Below, one piece after another: positions 46,747 to 55,495 of a stretch of 59,834 bases of DNA. This DNA is from an uncultured Eubacterium sp. GTDB lineage: Bacteria > Bacillota > Clostridia > Lachnospirales > Lachnospiraceae. Position numbers and translations under genes: made by a program. The notes below the pieces were generated by a model. The model worked only from the letters and a program-made list of their open reading frames with translations, searched no databases and had not been told where the DNA came from. The stretch is taken from assembly GCA_934322085.1 (NCBI GenBank), contig CAKRGF010000014.1, forward strand, positions 1-59,834. Direction: 5' to 3'. Position 1 is the stretch's first letter. Every line of letters starts with the position of its first letter.

Positions 46747-47913
46747 GGCAACACATAGATTTTCTGGCGTATACGCTTCCCCAAACAAAAACTCATCTGC
46801 CATGTATTCTAAATTCCACTCCGAGTGCTCTACTTCTTTGGCGTAAATGCGAGCTGTAACCACCTGGTCATCCACCGTAAATACGCCATTTTGCTCTGCC
46901 AGCCGCAGCGTATTCATATCACGCACCATCAAAAAACTTGTTACAGCCAATTTCATTTTTCCAAGAAAATCATAATCATCCACGCAGCGTGCCAGACACA
47001 AAAAACAGTAATACACAATTAATTGTTCTTTTTCATATTCCCGGTTCTCATTATTTAACATATCATCATATGCTTTTCGGTCAGCTATGTACTGCTGCCG
47101 CCCTTCTTCCGAATCCATATACCGCTTCTGAAATCTTAGCAAAAGTTCATCCCATTCCGTCCGGATACTTTCCAACGAACTAAACAAACGCATCCGCTCC
47201 AAAAACAGTCCATACTGTTTTTCTTCTGATTCATTCTCTTTTTCTACAATAGTAGTGTTGTTAAAATACGCTTCTGTCGGAATTTTATGAATATCCACAA
47301 TCGAATCCTGATTCAAACAATCCTGTACTTTTTTCGCATATACTAAACACGCACAAATCCTCTCTTCTACACGAATCGAACGATTTTGTAATATCGCAAT
47401 TGCCTGATTTCTCGCAAACAAAATTTCATCTGCTAATACCTTCTCATCTTCCGTTTCTTCCCACGAAAATGGCTCACTGATTTCTTTCTCCACTACTTTC
47501 ATTTTTTCTTTATTTCTATAAATAAGGCGTCCTGCCTCCGGACAGCTGGCACTCAATGCTAATTCTCTTGCCCCGCCATATTCCAGAAAATCCCGTGGCG
47601 TATCTGTACAGACGTCACAAAGAGCCTGCTCCCCCAATTCCTGATAAATCACACACAATTGATTTTCATTTAGAAACGGACACCGCCTGTCCTCCTTCAA
47701 GATAAAACCATGGCTTTCATATGCATCCTCTTCGTCATTTTCATATTCCTTAATATTCTGACGCAGTGTTTTTCCAAATGCGCCGTCTACTGTTTTATAA
47801 TATTCATAACTTTTGTCATCAATATCAATTTCCCAGCCCGCACAGCACGTATCTTCACACGCACCGGCAATGCATGAAAATTTTTCATAGTAATCTGGGT
47901 ATCGAAATATCAT
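46732..47913 (-). CDS. fliB: Flagellin lysine-N-methylase-like protein
   Basis: 393 residues. Starts FRYPDYYEKFSCIAGACEDT then CCAGWEIDID, and further on has CPFLNENQLCVIYQELGE, LCDVCTDTPRDFLEYGG and SASCPEAGRLI. This cysteine pattern is shared by FliB proteins, which methylate lysines of flagellin in Salmonella; the cysteines may hold a metal centre (inference). No flagellar gene lies in the window. Homologues are common in Clostridia, also as stand-alone genes, so the substrate here is open. Confidence 0.75.
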   Translation of the reverse strand: MIFRYPDYYEKFSCIAGACEDTCCAGWEIDIDDKSYEYYKTVDGAFGKTLRQNIKEYENDEEDAYESHGFILKEDRRCPFLNENQLCVIYQELGEQALCDVCTDTPRDFLEYGGARELALSASCPEAGRLIYRNKEKMKVVEKEISEPFSWEETEDEKVLADEILFARNQAIAILQNRSIRVEERICACLVYAKKVQDCLNQDSIVDIHKIPTEAYFNNTTIVEKENESEEKQYGLFLERMRLFSSLESIRTEWDELLLRFQKRYMDSEEGRQQYIADRKAYDDMLNNENREYEKEQLIVYYCFLCLARCVDDYDFLGKMKLAVTSFLMVRDMNTLRLAEQNGVFTVDDQVVTARIYAKEVEHSEWNLEYMADEFLFGEAYTPENLCVALTRQ

Positions 47914-47943
47914 CTTTTATGCCTCCCTTGGTTGTCTGGTAAT

Positions 47944-47972
47944 AGTATAGCAGAAAATGGGGAGTTAGGCAA
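47944..47972 (-). promoter_or_regulatory. Promoter of the FliB-like gene
   Basis: TTGCCT (47967-47972) and TATACT (47944-47949), 17-base spacer, minus strand, with TGC before the -10 box. Confidence 0.55.
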
Positions 47973-47994
47973 AAGAGGATTGCTGGCAAGTCCA

Positions 47995-48882
47995 TCACTC
48001 CACATTCTTTTTTTCATTATTCCTACCATAGGCTCTTTCTTCCCTCACAAGCATTGGTTCCTTAGTGGCTATCTCACGGATATATTCTACCGGTTTATCG
48101 GTGCACTCGCTGATAAATTCTAATGGTTGTCCCATAGACAACATCTTTTTGATAATGCTATTCTGTATTCTTTTTTCTCCTTCCTCTCGACCTTCTTCCC
48201 TACCTTCCTTTTTCCCTTCCTCAAAAAATTCATGCGAACTGTAGTATTTCATAACCTCATCTTCTCCTTCCCGGCATTCCTTCACACTTTTCACAATGTG
48301 TCCAAAACATGCATCTTCATTTTCTTCCGTTGTTTCTTTTATGTAGCGCAATAAATGGTCTAATTCACTGTCATCGCCCAATGGAATTTCTAAATTGATA
48401 TATAACTCATGCACTCCGTTTTCCACCGGATACTGCGTGCTGTATGTTCCTTCCCGATCACGCACTGTACGAAATATTTCATATACCGTCTGACCACCTC
48501 CGATAAAATCGTTCATTGTAATATAAATATGATACACATCCGGCAGTTCCTTGTAAGCCTTTCCTTTTTTCAGAAGGTGCGTATCAATACTTCCGTTGCA
48601 GTACCTCACACGCCGCATATGGTCGTCATCATCAGATATCTGAAATTCCACATGAATCGGCTCTTCTCCCGCCGTTTCTGCCAGAATATCCAGCACCACA
48701 CTGCGATACTGCAGATTCGTGATATCATACTGCGACGTCACCCCTGTGACCTCATAGCCTTCCCCTAAAATAATCCGTACCAAGTCCTGGCAGGCCTCTC
48801 GGTCACGGAACACTACCCTTGAAAATAAATCACTGATAAGATTCATCTTCTGAGGCAGGTTTTCAAATATCGTTTGATTCAT
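47995..48882 (-). CDS. Rpn-family PD-(D/E)XK nuclease/transposase-like protein
   Basis: 295 residues from the ATG at 48882, behind AAAGGAGG. The nuclease core lies at about 15-120: VFRDREACQDLVRIIL, VVLDILAE (Asp) and PIHVEFQISDDD (Glu-x-Gln, as in Rpn proteins), then RRVRYCNGSID. A charged EGKKEGREEGREEGEK coiled stretch near the C-terminus is a family habit. Rpn proteins promote recombination and some act with anti-phage systems. The gene stands alone. Confidence 0.85.
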   Translation of the reverse strand: MNQTIFENLPQKMNLISDLFSRVVFRDREACQDLVRIILGEGYEVTGVTSQYDITNLQYRSVVLDILAETAGEEPIHVEFQISDDDDHMRRVRYCNGSIDTHLLKKGKAYKELPDVYHIYITMNDFIGGGQTVYEIFRTVRDREGTYSTQYPVENGVHELYINLEIPLGDDSELDHLLRYIKETTEENEDACFGHIVKSVKECREGEDEVMKYYSSHEFFEEGKKEGREEGREEGEKRIQNSIIKKMLSMGQPLEFISECTDKPVEYIREIATKEPMLVREERAYGRNNEKKNVE

Positions 48883-49042
48883 AAAATCATTTCCTCCTTT
48901 CCTGTGGTTTTCCACAAGAGGCAGGAAAACATATATACAACTCCTGCCCTATTCTTTTTTCTGGAATAAAGCAAGAGTCTTTTATAAAATAATTATAGAA
49001 TCTGGATACTAAGTCTGAACCATTGCTTTTCTAGATACTTGA

Positions 49043-49071
49043 ATTATATATGATTACGCATGTCATGTCAA
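49043..49071 (-). promoter_or_regulatory. Consensus promoter of the Rpn gene, with structured leader
   Basis: TTGACA (49066-49071) and TATAAT (49043-49048), 17-base spacer, minus strand. The leader of about 150 bases contains GGCAGGA/TCCTGCC (about 48917-48946) and TGTGG-AAAA-CCACA just before the ribosome site. Between 48883 and 49179 no gene was seen. Confidence 0.7.
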
Positions 49072-49155
49072 GTATTCTTTCGCGCCACAAAAAGCCGCAA
49101 AACGACTTTATTATATACATATTAAATTAAAATGGCTTGTACCAAACATTTCTGC

Positions 49156-49161
49156 TATAAT
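49156..49161 (+). promoter_or_regulatory. Extended -10 promoter of the kinase-like gene
   Basis: TGC-TATAAT with no good -35 box, 19 bases before the ATG at 49180. The transcript leader would be only about a dozen bases long and holds the AAAGGGGG ribosome site. Confidence 0.55.
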
Positions 49162-49179
49162 ATTCTCAAAGGGGGTTTT

Positions 49180-50175
49180 ATGATGCCATCAGAGAAGGAA
49201 GAATTTGTAACCAAACAATATGTCCCTATGGGAGAGCCAATTGTGCAGAATGCCCACACGGTTATTTACCGTGTAAAATGCCTTTGTGAGCCAGGCAAGC
49301 CGGACGGCATTTTGAAAATGTACCGCCAGCAGAACCGCGAAGCACTTTACAAACAGTTATATCAGCTTAATTACAGCGAATGGCCGCATATTTATAATGT
49401 CAAATATTTTGATGGAAATACATTAGTCGTAGAAAAATACTTAGAAGGAAATACATTGGAAGAACTTCTGAAACAGAACAAGGAAAATAACACCGTTTTT
49501 TCGGAAGAAGAAGCCTACCGGATTATGAGTAAACTCTGCGAATGTATCGCGGGATTACTGCGCCCGGATCCGCCAATTATTCATTCCGATATCAAACCAA
49601 GCAACATTTTTATCACCTCAGCAGGTGCTGTAAAACTGCTTGATTTTGTCAATGATAAAACACCGAAGAGAAAACATGAAAAAAAACTTATTTCTCTGCT
49701 TGGCATGATTTTTCACCGAATGCTCACCGGCAGCGCACCGGCAAATAAAAAATGCACCTACGAAGGACGATACGAATCCGTCATTCGTAAGTGCTTAGAG
49801 AAAAATCCTGAACAGCGTTACCAAAGCATTTCTGAGCTGAAAGAAGACCTCAAAGAAGCAAAAGAACATGCTCCGAAAGATATTGTTTCCAAAACGGCTG
49901 GAATTCCTTATGCGCTGACGTTTCCTTTTCAGGGAGCTATTCTTGCCTTTGAGTGGATTCTTATCTGCTTCTTTTGGAAAAAGGAACAGACGTCTGCTAT
50001 GTGTCTGTTTGCTATTGCTTTTTTCATTCATTTTGTACTTTTTTTAGCAAGACGCCATGCGTTTTTTCAAAAGCGGAACATTCAAATCAGCACCGCACGC
50101 AAAGCCCTCCCGCTGCTGATTCTTGCTCTTGTGCTCGTTTTGCTGTCACAGATTGTTCCTTTCTTAATTTTTTAA
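49180..50175 (+). CDS. Membrane kinase-like protein with DFV in place of DFG
   Basis: 331 residues from the ATG at 49180, behind AAAGGGGG. Kinase-like domain about 15-225: the lysine strand (GILKMYR), catalytic loop HSDIKPSNIFI and an APE-like helix (HRMLTGSAP) are present. The magnesium-binding motif reads LLDFVND instead of DFG, the glycine loop is degenerate, and the activation segment is very short. Three membrane helices follow (about 245-331). It may be a weakly active kinase or a pseudokinase. It stands alone with its own promoter, ending ten bases from a convergent gene. Confidence 0.7.
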   Translation: MMPSEKEEFVTKQYVPMGEPIVQNAHTVIYRVKCLCEPGKPDGILKMYRQQNREALYKQLYQLNYSEWPHIYNVKYFDGNTLVVEKYLEGNTLEELLKQNKENNTVFSEEEAYRIMSKLCECIAGLLRPDPPIIHSDIKPSNIFITSAGAVKLLDFVNDKTPKRKHEKKLISLLGMIFHRMLTGSAPANKKCTYEGRYESVIRKCLEKNPEQRYQSISELKEDLKEAKEHAPKDIVSKTAGIPYALTFPFQGAILAFEWILICFFWKKEQTSAMCLFAIAFFIHFVLFLARRHAFFQKRNIQISTARKALPLLILALVLVLLSQIVPFLIF

Positions 50176-50185
50176 TTGGAACACA

Positions 50186-51583
50186 TTACTCAACCAGTTT
50201 ACTTTCTTTCATGGCAATTACTCGGTCAACCGGGTATTTGCAGCTCTTGTAATAACTGGATGAAAACAGGCCATATGTGTAAGTTCCATATACCGCAGCA
50301 CCCTTAATCATCGGTGGCATTGTCGTCACCTTCATCGCCGCATTTTTGAGAACTTTTCCATTACTCTTCGGCGAAGCGAAGGACGGTTTATAAGTGCGAA
50401 GCTGTGAAATATAACCGCTTTTCGCCTTTTTTGTGCGGTAGCTTCTGGTCAAAATCATCGTACCTGCCGAATCAAACGTGATACCCTGAGTTTTACTTGG
50501 TACATCCATGGTGTACACCGGTGAAAGGGAAGGCAGTGTTGCCTTATTATTAATCTGATATCCTTTCATCTTCGATGTTGACTGGCGAAATGTTCCAATC
50601 CACAACACATTGTTATAATATCCCATAAAGGACGCTGTTGAATCCAATGTCGAAACACTTTTATATGCTGCCAATTCCGTATAAGAAGTTCCATCATTTA
50701 CAGCATCTGTCACTACTGAATATGGGAAACTGGCAACTGCTTTTCCTTTGGAAATCCAGACATTCGTTCCATCATAGGCAATTCCGCCTACTTTTGCTTT
50801 ACTTGGCAAAACAATGGTTGTAATATACGATTTCGATGAACGGCTGACAACATAAACCACCGAATTTTGCTGATTTTTATAGTCGTATGCCGTAATGAGG
50901 AAATAACTTCCTGCCAGACATAGCCCTTGAGGTACCATCGTGGTACAAGAAAATCCGGCAACATTTGTCGTTTTCATACCTGGTATTGCAAAGCTTTTGT
51001 TATAATTCATGGCACTTCTCATTTTTTTGTATGTCTTATAAGCTGGGGATTTCGTAAAGGCAGCCTTCGTGCTGTATTTCTTGGCTCCCTTTGATGTCGC
51101 TGATACCGCAGTTGTCTTAGCAGAAACTGCAGTCGATAATTTCCCTTCAATTTCTGTATCTGACACCTCACAATATGCAGCCACACGATAATAATATGTT
51201 GTATTCTGTGGCAGGGACTTAATCAGATAACTAACCGTATCTGCCCCCTTCACAACTGCCGTCTGCTGATATACTGCTTCAGCAGATTGGCGTGAATAAA
51301 TGTAATAACCACTCGCTCCTGTCACCTTATTCCACGAAAGCATAACCCGGTTCGAACCGCCTCTTGCCGTTACAACCGGTGCATCCAGTTCATATAATGC
51401 CGGATTTATCGTTTCTGCTGGTGCCGGCGTTGCAATCGAAACAGCACCTCCAGAAACAACACCCGTATCACCGGATCCACTCTCTTTTTCTGTGTTAGCT
51501 GCCGCCTGCACGGGTACCATTGTAACCAAAAGTACAAATGTAAGGCAGCTGGCAATGCATTTCATCCATGTCTTTTTCCTCAT
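50186..51583 (-). CDS. Exported Fn3-domain protein with a propeller-like C-terminus
   Basis: 465 residues: signal peptide 1-30 (VPVQAAA), a Fn3 domain at about 65-155 (APVVTARGGSNRVMLSWNKV, TYYYRVAAY), and a C-terminal region (about 200-465) of repeated beta strands. These include FSCTTMVPQGLCLAGSYFLI, VGGIAYDGTNVWIS and QGITFDSAGTMILT, resembling a beta-propeller. No catalytic motif and no anchoring signal are seen. Function unknown, probably an extracellular binding protein. Confidence 0.7.
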   Translation of the reverse strand: MRKKTWMKCIASCLTFVLLVTMVPVQAAANTEKESGSGDTGVVSGGAVSIATPAPAETINPALYELDAPVVTARGGSNRVMLSWNKVTGASGYYIYSRQSAEAVYQQTAVVKGADTVSYLIKSLPQNTTYYYRVAAYCEVSDTEIEGKLSTAVSAKTTAVSATSKGAKKYSTKAAFTKSPAYKTYKKMRSAMNYNKSFAIPGMKTTNVAGFSCTTMVPQGLCLAGSYFLITAYDYKNQQNSVVYVVSRSSKSYITTIVLPSKAKVGGIAYDGTNVWISKGKAVASFPYSVVTDAVNDGTSYTELAAYKSVSTLDSTASFMGYYNNVLWIGTFRQSTSKMKGYQINNKATLPSLSPVYTMDVPSKTQGITFDSAGTMILTRSYRTKKAKSGYISQLRTYKPSFASPKSNGKVLKNAAMKVTTMPPMIKGAAVYGTYTYGLFSSSYYKSCKYPVDRVIAMKESKLVE

Positions 51584-51685
51584 GTATATAGGCCTCCCTT
51601 AAATTTGATGCTTTTACTATAATCCAGGAATTTGTCATGCAAATGTAAAAACAATGTCAGTTTTTAGGCATTTAGAAAACAAATG

Positions 51686-51714
51686 TTGTGATTCGGCAAA
51701 AAATCCGCTATACT
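51686..51714 (+). promoter_or_regulatory. Promoter of the methyltransferase gene
   Basis: TTGTGA (51686-51691) and TATACT (51709-51714) with a 17-base spacer; 56 bases before the ATG at 51771. Confidence 0.65.
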
Positions 51715-51770
51715 CAAAAAGAAATATTTGTTTTAACGCCATTACTAATTACGAGAAAAGGGGATGCCAC

Positions 51771-52355
51771 ATGACGGACAAAGACTTATCGATACAAACA
51801 GAAGAAATACAGACCGATGGCAAAGACACCTACTACTGCCACCGTTATGAGCCGACCCCCTATGAGGTTTTGGATGAGTTATTTACTTTTTACACACCGG
51901 AAAAAACGGATGTATTCGTTGACTATGGGTGCGGCATGGGACGTTTGAATTTTTATATAGAAAAGCGGTATTCTCTTAATTCTACAGGCGTAGAGTATTC
52001 ACCTGTTTATTATGAAAAAGCTCTGGAAAACAAAAAAACATATAACGGAAGCAAAGACAAGATACACTTCGTAAATTGTAAAGCCGAAGATTATCTTGTC
52101 TCTAAAAATGAAACTGTTTTTTACTTTTTTAATCCGTTTTCACTGGAAATTTTTCACGCTGTTATTAACCGTATATTGGATTCGTTTGAAAAATATCCAA
52201 GAACCATCACGCTCATTCTCTACTATCCGGAAGACGACACCATCTTTTACTTAGAGCGTCATACAACGTTTGAGCGGATAGACGAAATTGCCGCCTCCGA
52301 TGCCGTTTACAAAGACCGTAGAGAGCGATTTTGCCTTTATCGGATTACCGTCTAA
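51771..52355 (+). CDS. Class I SAM-dependent methyltransferase
   Basis: 194 residues from the ATG at 51771 (AAAGGGG upstream). FVDYGCGMGRLNFYI is the SAM-binding motif I, VEYSPVYYEKALEN motif II, and HFVNCKAEDYL motif III. FYFFNPFS at about 120 replaces the usual motif IV. Substrate unknown. Its stop codon overlaps that of the convergent gene at 52352-52849. Confidence 0.75.
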   Translation: MTDKDLSIQTEEIQTDGKDTYYCHRYEPTPYEVLDELFTFYTPEKTDVFVDYGCGMGRLNFYIEKRYSLNSTGVEYSPVYYEKALENKKTYNGSKDKIHFVNCKAEDYLVSKNETVFYFFNPFSLEIFHAVINRILDSFEKYPRTITLILYYPEDDTIFYLERHTTFERIDEIAASDAVYKDRRERFCLYRITV

Positions 52356-52849
52356 GAATCTGCTCCTTCTGCCGGACTGCAGTAACGATCCCAGGATGCT
52401 TCCGATTTTTCAAACACAACACAGAACCAGTATGTGTCAACTTCCTCTTCGTCTTCTTCCTGTGGCACATCAATGCCAAACTCAGCACTTTTTCTGCTAT
52501 CAATTTCACCGGGAACAACCGTAAACACCGTTCCTTTTTCAAAACGGGACACTACTGATTCCACCGCCGGTTCCGGTACATCTTCATCCGGAATTTCTCT
52601 TTGCAGATTTCCATCCGCATCATAATATTTCATACCCTCTTTTACAAGACGCTTCATCTGCGCCTGTAAAAGTGTAAGCGTTATTTCTCCACAATACATA
52701 TCCTGAAATCTGCCATTCTGCGAATTTCCGGCTTTTATAGTCGCACCGCCAAAAGTAAATGTCACCTCATCTTCACTCATCTGAAAAGAAACAATCGGCG
52801 AGTCATCAAATGACAACTGCTCAAATTCATCCACACATCGAAACTTCAT
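52352..52849 (-). CDS. Hypothetical acidic protein
   Basis: 165 residues from the ATG at 52849 (GGAGG eight bases upstream; the ATG five codons earlier overlaps that site). Beta-rich N-terminal half (IVSFQMSEDEVTFTFGGATI), then an acidic linker (about 85-140), ending in VDTYWFCVVFEKSEASWDRY. No domain recognised and no signal peptide. It lies divergently to the BlaI gene, whose operator is about 60 bases away. Confidence 0.5.
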   Translation of the reverse strand: MKFRCVDEFEQLSFDDSPIVSFQMSEDEVTFTFGGATIKAGNSQNGRFQDMYCGEITLTLLQAQMKRLVKEGMKYYDADGNLQREIPDEDVPEPAVESVVSRFEKGTVFTVVPGEIDSRKSAEFGIDVPQEEDEEEVDTYWFCVVFEKSEASWDRYCSPAEGADS

Positions 52850-52902
52850 ATTGCTTTCCTCCATTTATTATCTGCCTTTTAGTATACCCAATTTTTTCTC
52901 AC

Positions 52903-52958
52903 TTGACAAGTTGGTTTATATATTGTAAACTCAATTTAGTTTATAGTTTATAAACCAA
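52903..52958 (+). promoter_or_regulatory. Promoter and BlaI-type operator of the blaI-blaR1-like pair
   Basis: TTGACA (52903-52908) and TAAACT (52926-52931) are 17 bases apart. TTGGTTTATA (52911-52920) is the inverted copy of TATAAACCAA (52949-52958), and GTAAACT (52925) is matched by AGTTTAT (52938), so two nested inverted repeats cover the promoter. Confidence 0.65.
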
Positions 52959-52984
52959 TAAAATAATAAAGGGGGATAATTTTT

Positions 52985-53344
52985 ATGAAAGGAAATGTTA
53001 TGTCGGAGAGTGAATTGGCATTTGCCCGCATTATCTGGGAAAATGCACCACTTCCTTCCGGTGAACTGGTAACTCGTTGCAACGAAGAACTCGGATGGAA
53101 AAAACCAACCACTTACACCGTCTTGAGAAATCTCTGTCAGGCAGGTATTTTTGAAAATAAACAAGCCGTGGTGTCTGTACTTGTTTCCGAAGAGGATTAT
53201 TTAGCAAGAGAAAGTGAGCAAATCGTAAATGAGCGTTTCGGCGGTTCTATTTCACATTTTGTCACTGCTTTTGCCACAAAAACAAAATTAGATAAAGAAC
53301 AGATTCAGGCCTTACAGGATTTTATTGACCACTGTGAAGAATAG
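52985..53344 (+). CDS. BlaI/MecI-type repressor
   Basis: 119 residues. SESELAFARIIWENAPLPSG, then LGWKKPTTYTVLRNLCQAGI, is the winged helix; the C-terminal dimerisation part has the cleavage-prone segment seen in BlaI. It should bind the inverted repeats at 52911-52958 and repress itself and the protease gene 15 bp downstream. Confidence 0.85.
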   Translation: MKGNVMSESELAFARIIWENAPLPSGELVTRCNEELGWKKPTTYTVLRNLCQAGIFENKQAVVSVLVSEEDYLARESEQIVNERFGGSISHFVTAFATKTKLDKEQIQALQDFIDHCEE

Positions 53345-53359
53345 GATGGGAGGAGTTTT

Positions 53360-55420
53360 ATGGATTTGTCATCATTTTTAACCTTTCTTGGTGAGCGCAC
53401 TTTTTTTGTCAGTATTACGATTTTAGTATTACTTGCCATCCGTCCTCTGGCAAAAAAGCTGCCTAGAAAAGGCATGTATTTTCTGTGGGTCATTTTAGTA
53501 CTCCGCATATTGTGTCCGGTAAACTTTACCGGCATTTACCACCTGCTGCCTGCTGCCAATGCCACGAACGCCCAAATAAAACAGGAACTTTCCTTTGGCG
53601 GTGCCATGAACCAATACCGCCTAAGTCCGGCGCAGCAAAAACGGTTTCAAAACAAGCAGCAGACTAAACCGTCCGTTCTGACACATTCGCTCCCTGAAAA
53701 ACAACCAGAAGAAATCCGGGACTTTTCTCTTTCAGATAAGCTTCCCGCTTTTCTGTTTATTTTGTGGCTTAGCGGAGTTTCTGTCTGTGTCTTTCATCTT
53801 TTTTATTCCTATTACAAGGATAAAAAAAAGCTGAAAACAGCAGTAAAAACGGAGAACAACTGTTATATCCATTCAGAGCTTGATACACCATTTGTCTTTG
53901 GCTTTTTCAAACCACGCATTTATATACCGGAAAGCACAAAAAACAGCGCTTATAAATTTTTGCTCGCTCACGAAAAATATCATATCCGCCGTCAGGATTT
54001 CCGTATCAAGCCAATTGCCTTCTTTGCCTTTTCGCTGCTGTGGTTTAATCCTCTTGGCTGGGTTGCCTGGCATCTAATGCAGAAGGATATGGAAATTTCG
54101 TGCGATGAAGCAGTCATTAAACAGATGCCTTTTGAAGAACGAAAAGCTTATTCACATCTACTGTTGCAAATGGCAGCCGCCAAAAGTCGCCCTCTTTGCA
54201 CCAATGCAGCGTTTGGCGCTGATATTATTGAAGAAAGGATTTTACATATTATGAAATTCAAAAAACCAACAAAACTTATCGCATGCCTTACCGCAATCGC
54301 AGTTTTTCTGTGTGCCTGCGGTGTCGGCTCAACGCCGGTTACAAAAGAAGACAGCACTACCAATGCGCCTTCTCACAAATCACCCGATGTATTTGTAGAA
54401 AATGCCATCAACTGCCCACAGATGGACGACAGCAATTATGTTTATTATTACAGCAGACTTATGTTGAATCCAAAGAAAAACCTCGTGTGGCTTGGCTCCA
54501 AATACAACAAAAACTCTTATGAATTTGTCTCTTATATGATGTTTGAGAAAAAAGAAAATTCATTTGAAGAGGTTGAAACAAATTGGAGCGACACATTAAA
54601 CAAAACAATGAAAAACAGAAGCGGCTACATATATGATTCCTGGTACGCCTCCGACGAGTCCCTTTATGTCGTAATCATGGAAACAAGCATGAATCCTCTT
54701 ATTTATAATGCGAACCAGGAAAAATATAAAAAGCAGTATGAAGAGCTGAATCCACTGTTATTCCACATTTCAAAAGATGGAAAAACAGCAAAAGAAATTG
54801 ATTTATCCGCTCTTGCCTCACCAAACGGAGAAAAAAATAAAAATCTCGCAGTAGCCTTTATTCCTCTTTCGGACGGCCGCTATTTAGTAAATTCGTTGTC
54901 TGATGACACTCCGGAAAAGGGATTGGTATTTGCAGAATCTACGGATACCGTTGTTGAAAAAATGTCGAATCGTATCCGGGGCAATGCAATTTCCTCAATT
55001 CAGACCGGAAATGATTTTCTCTGTTATGTTGCCTATCAGGGAAATGAGGACCTTGTCACCGTGGAAGTGCAGGATTACAACGGAAAGAATAAATACTCTC
55101 TGGATTGTTCCGCAGCCTGCGATAATGGCACTGCATCCTATGCAAATTGCCATTTTGCACTTGGTGTATGGGAAGACGAAATTCTTCTCGTTTCCAAAAA
55201 TGGAGTATTTCGTGCCGAATATGGCGACAAATCCTTTACAAAAGTTACTGACTTTAAAACAGATAATATCTACTATTTAAGCTTGGACCGCTATCAGATT
55301 GCCAAACAGTGGACATCCATGTGGGTCACCGGAGAAAATTCCTTTTATGTCCTGCTCAGTCCGACAGAGGAAGGAAAAACAACCGATTACAAAATTGGAT
55401 ATTATACAAAAGGAAAATAG
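53360..55420 (+). CDS. BlaR1-like M56 sensor protease with a non-penicillin-binding sensor domain
   Basis: 686 residues. Membrane helices at about 12-30, 38-54, 125-148 and 310-326 enclose the M56 zinc-protease domain (LLAHEKYHIRRQDF, zinc site H204-E-K-Y-H, and EISCDEAVI with the third ligand). The last 350 residues lie outside, begin with a lipobox-like CACG, and are beta-rich with no SxxK beta-lactam site. This is a BlaR1-like system that answers something other than beta-lactam, and its repressor is the adjacent BlaI. No beta-lactamase gene is present. Confidence 0.8.
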   Translation: MDLSSFLTFLGERTFFVSITILVLLAIRPLAKKLPRKGMYFLWVILVLRILCPVNFTGIYHLLPAANATNAQIKQELSFGGAMNQYRLSPAQQKRFQNKQQTKPSVLTHSLPEKQPEEIRDFSLSDKLPAFLFILWLSGVSVCVFHLFYSYYKDKKKLKTAVKTENNCYIHSELDTPFVFGFFKPRIYIPESTKNSAYKFLLAHEKYHIRRQDFRIKPIAFFAFSLLWFNPLGWVAWHLMQKDMEISCDEAVIKQMPFEERKAYSHLLLQMAAAKSRPLCTNAAFGADIIEERILHIMKFKKPTKLIACLTAIAVFLCACGVGSTPVTKEDSTTNAPSHKSPDVFVENAINCPQMDDSNYVYYYSRLMLNPKKNLVWLGSKYNKNSYEFVSYMMFEKKENSFEEVETNWSDTLNKTMKNRSGYIYDSWYASDESLYVVIMETSMNPLIYNANQEKYKKQYEELNPLLFHISKDGKTAKEIDLSALASPNGEKNKNLAVAFIPLSDGRYLVNSLSDDTPEKGLVFAESTDTVVEKMSNRIRGNAISSIQTGNDFLCYVAYQGNEDLVTVEVQDYNGKNKYSLDCSAACDNGTASYANCHFALGVWEDEILLVSKNGVFRAEYGDKSFTKVTDFKTDNIYYLSLDRYQIAKQWTSMWVTGENSFYVLLSPTEEGKTTDYKIGYYTKGK

Positions 55421-55427
55421 ACATGAC

Positions 55428-55454
55428 AAAGGGAGCAGCAAATCTGCTCCCTTT
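55428..55454. terminator. Bidirectional terminator between the M56 gene and kdgK
   Basis: AAAGGGAGCAG and CTGCTCCCTTT form 11 perfect pairs with a five-base loop and are followed by a T-rich tail (TATCTTTATAC). Confidence 0.9.
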
Positions 55455-55495
55455 ATCTTTATACATTATTATATAGGAAAATCAAAAAGTAATTA

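Noticed and set aside
47995..48882. Rpn gene as a complete insertion sequence
   Set aside because: No terminal inverted repeats or target duplications are seen on either side.
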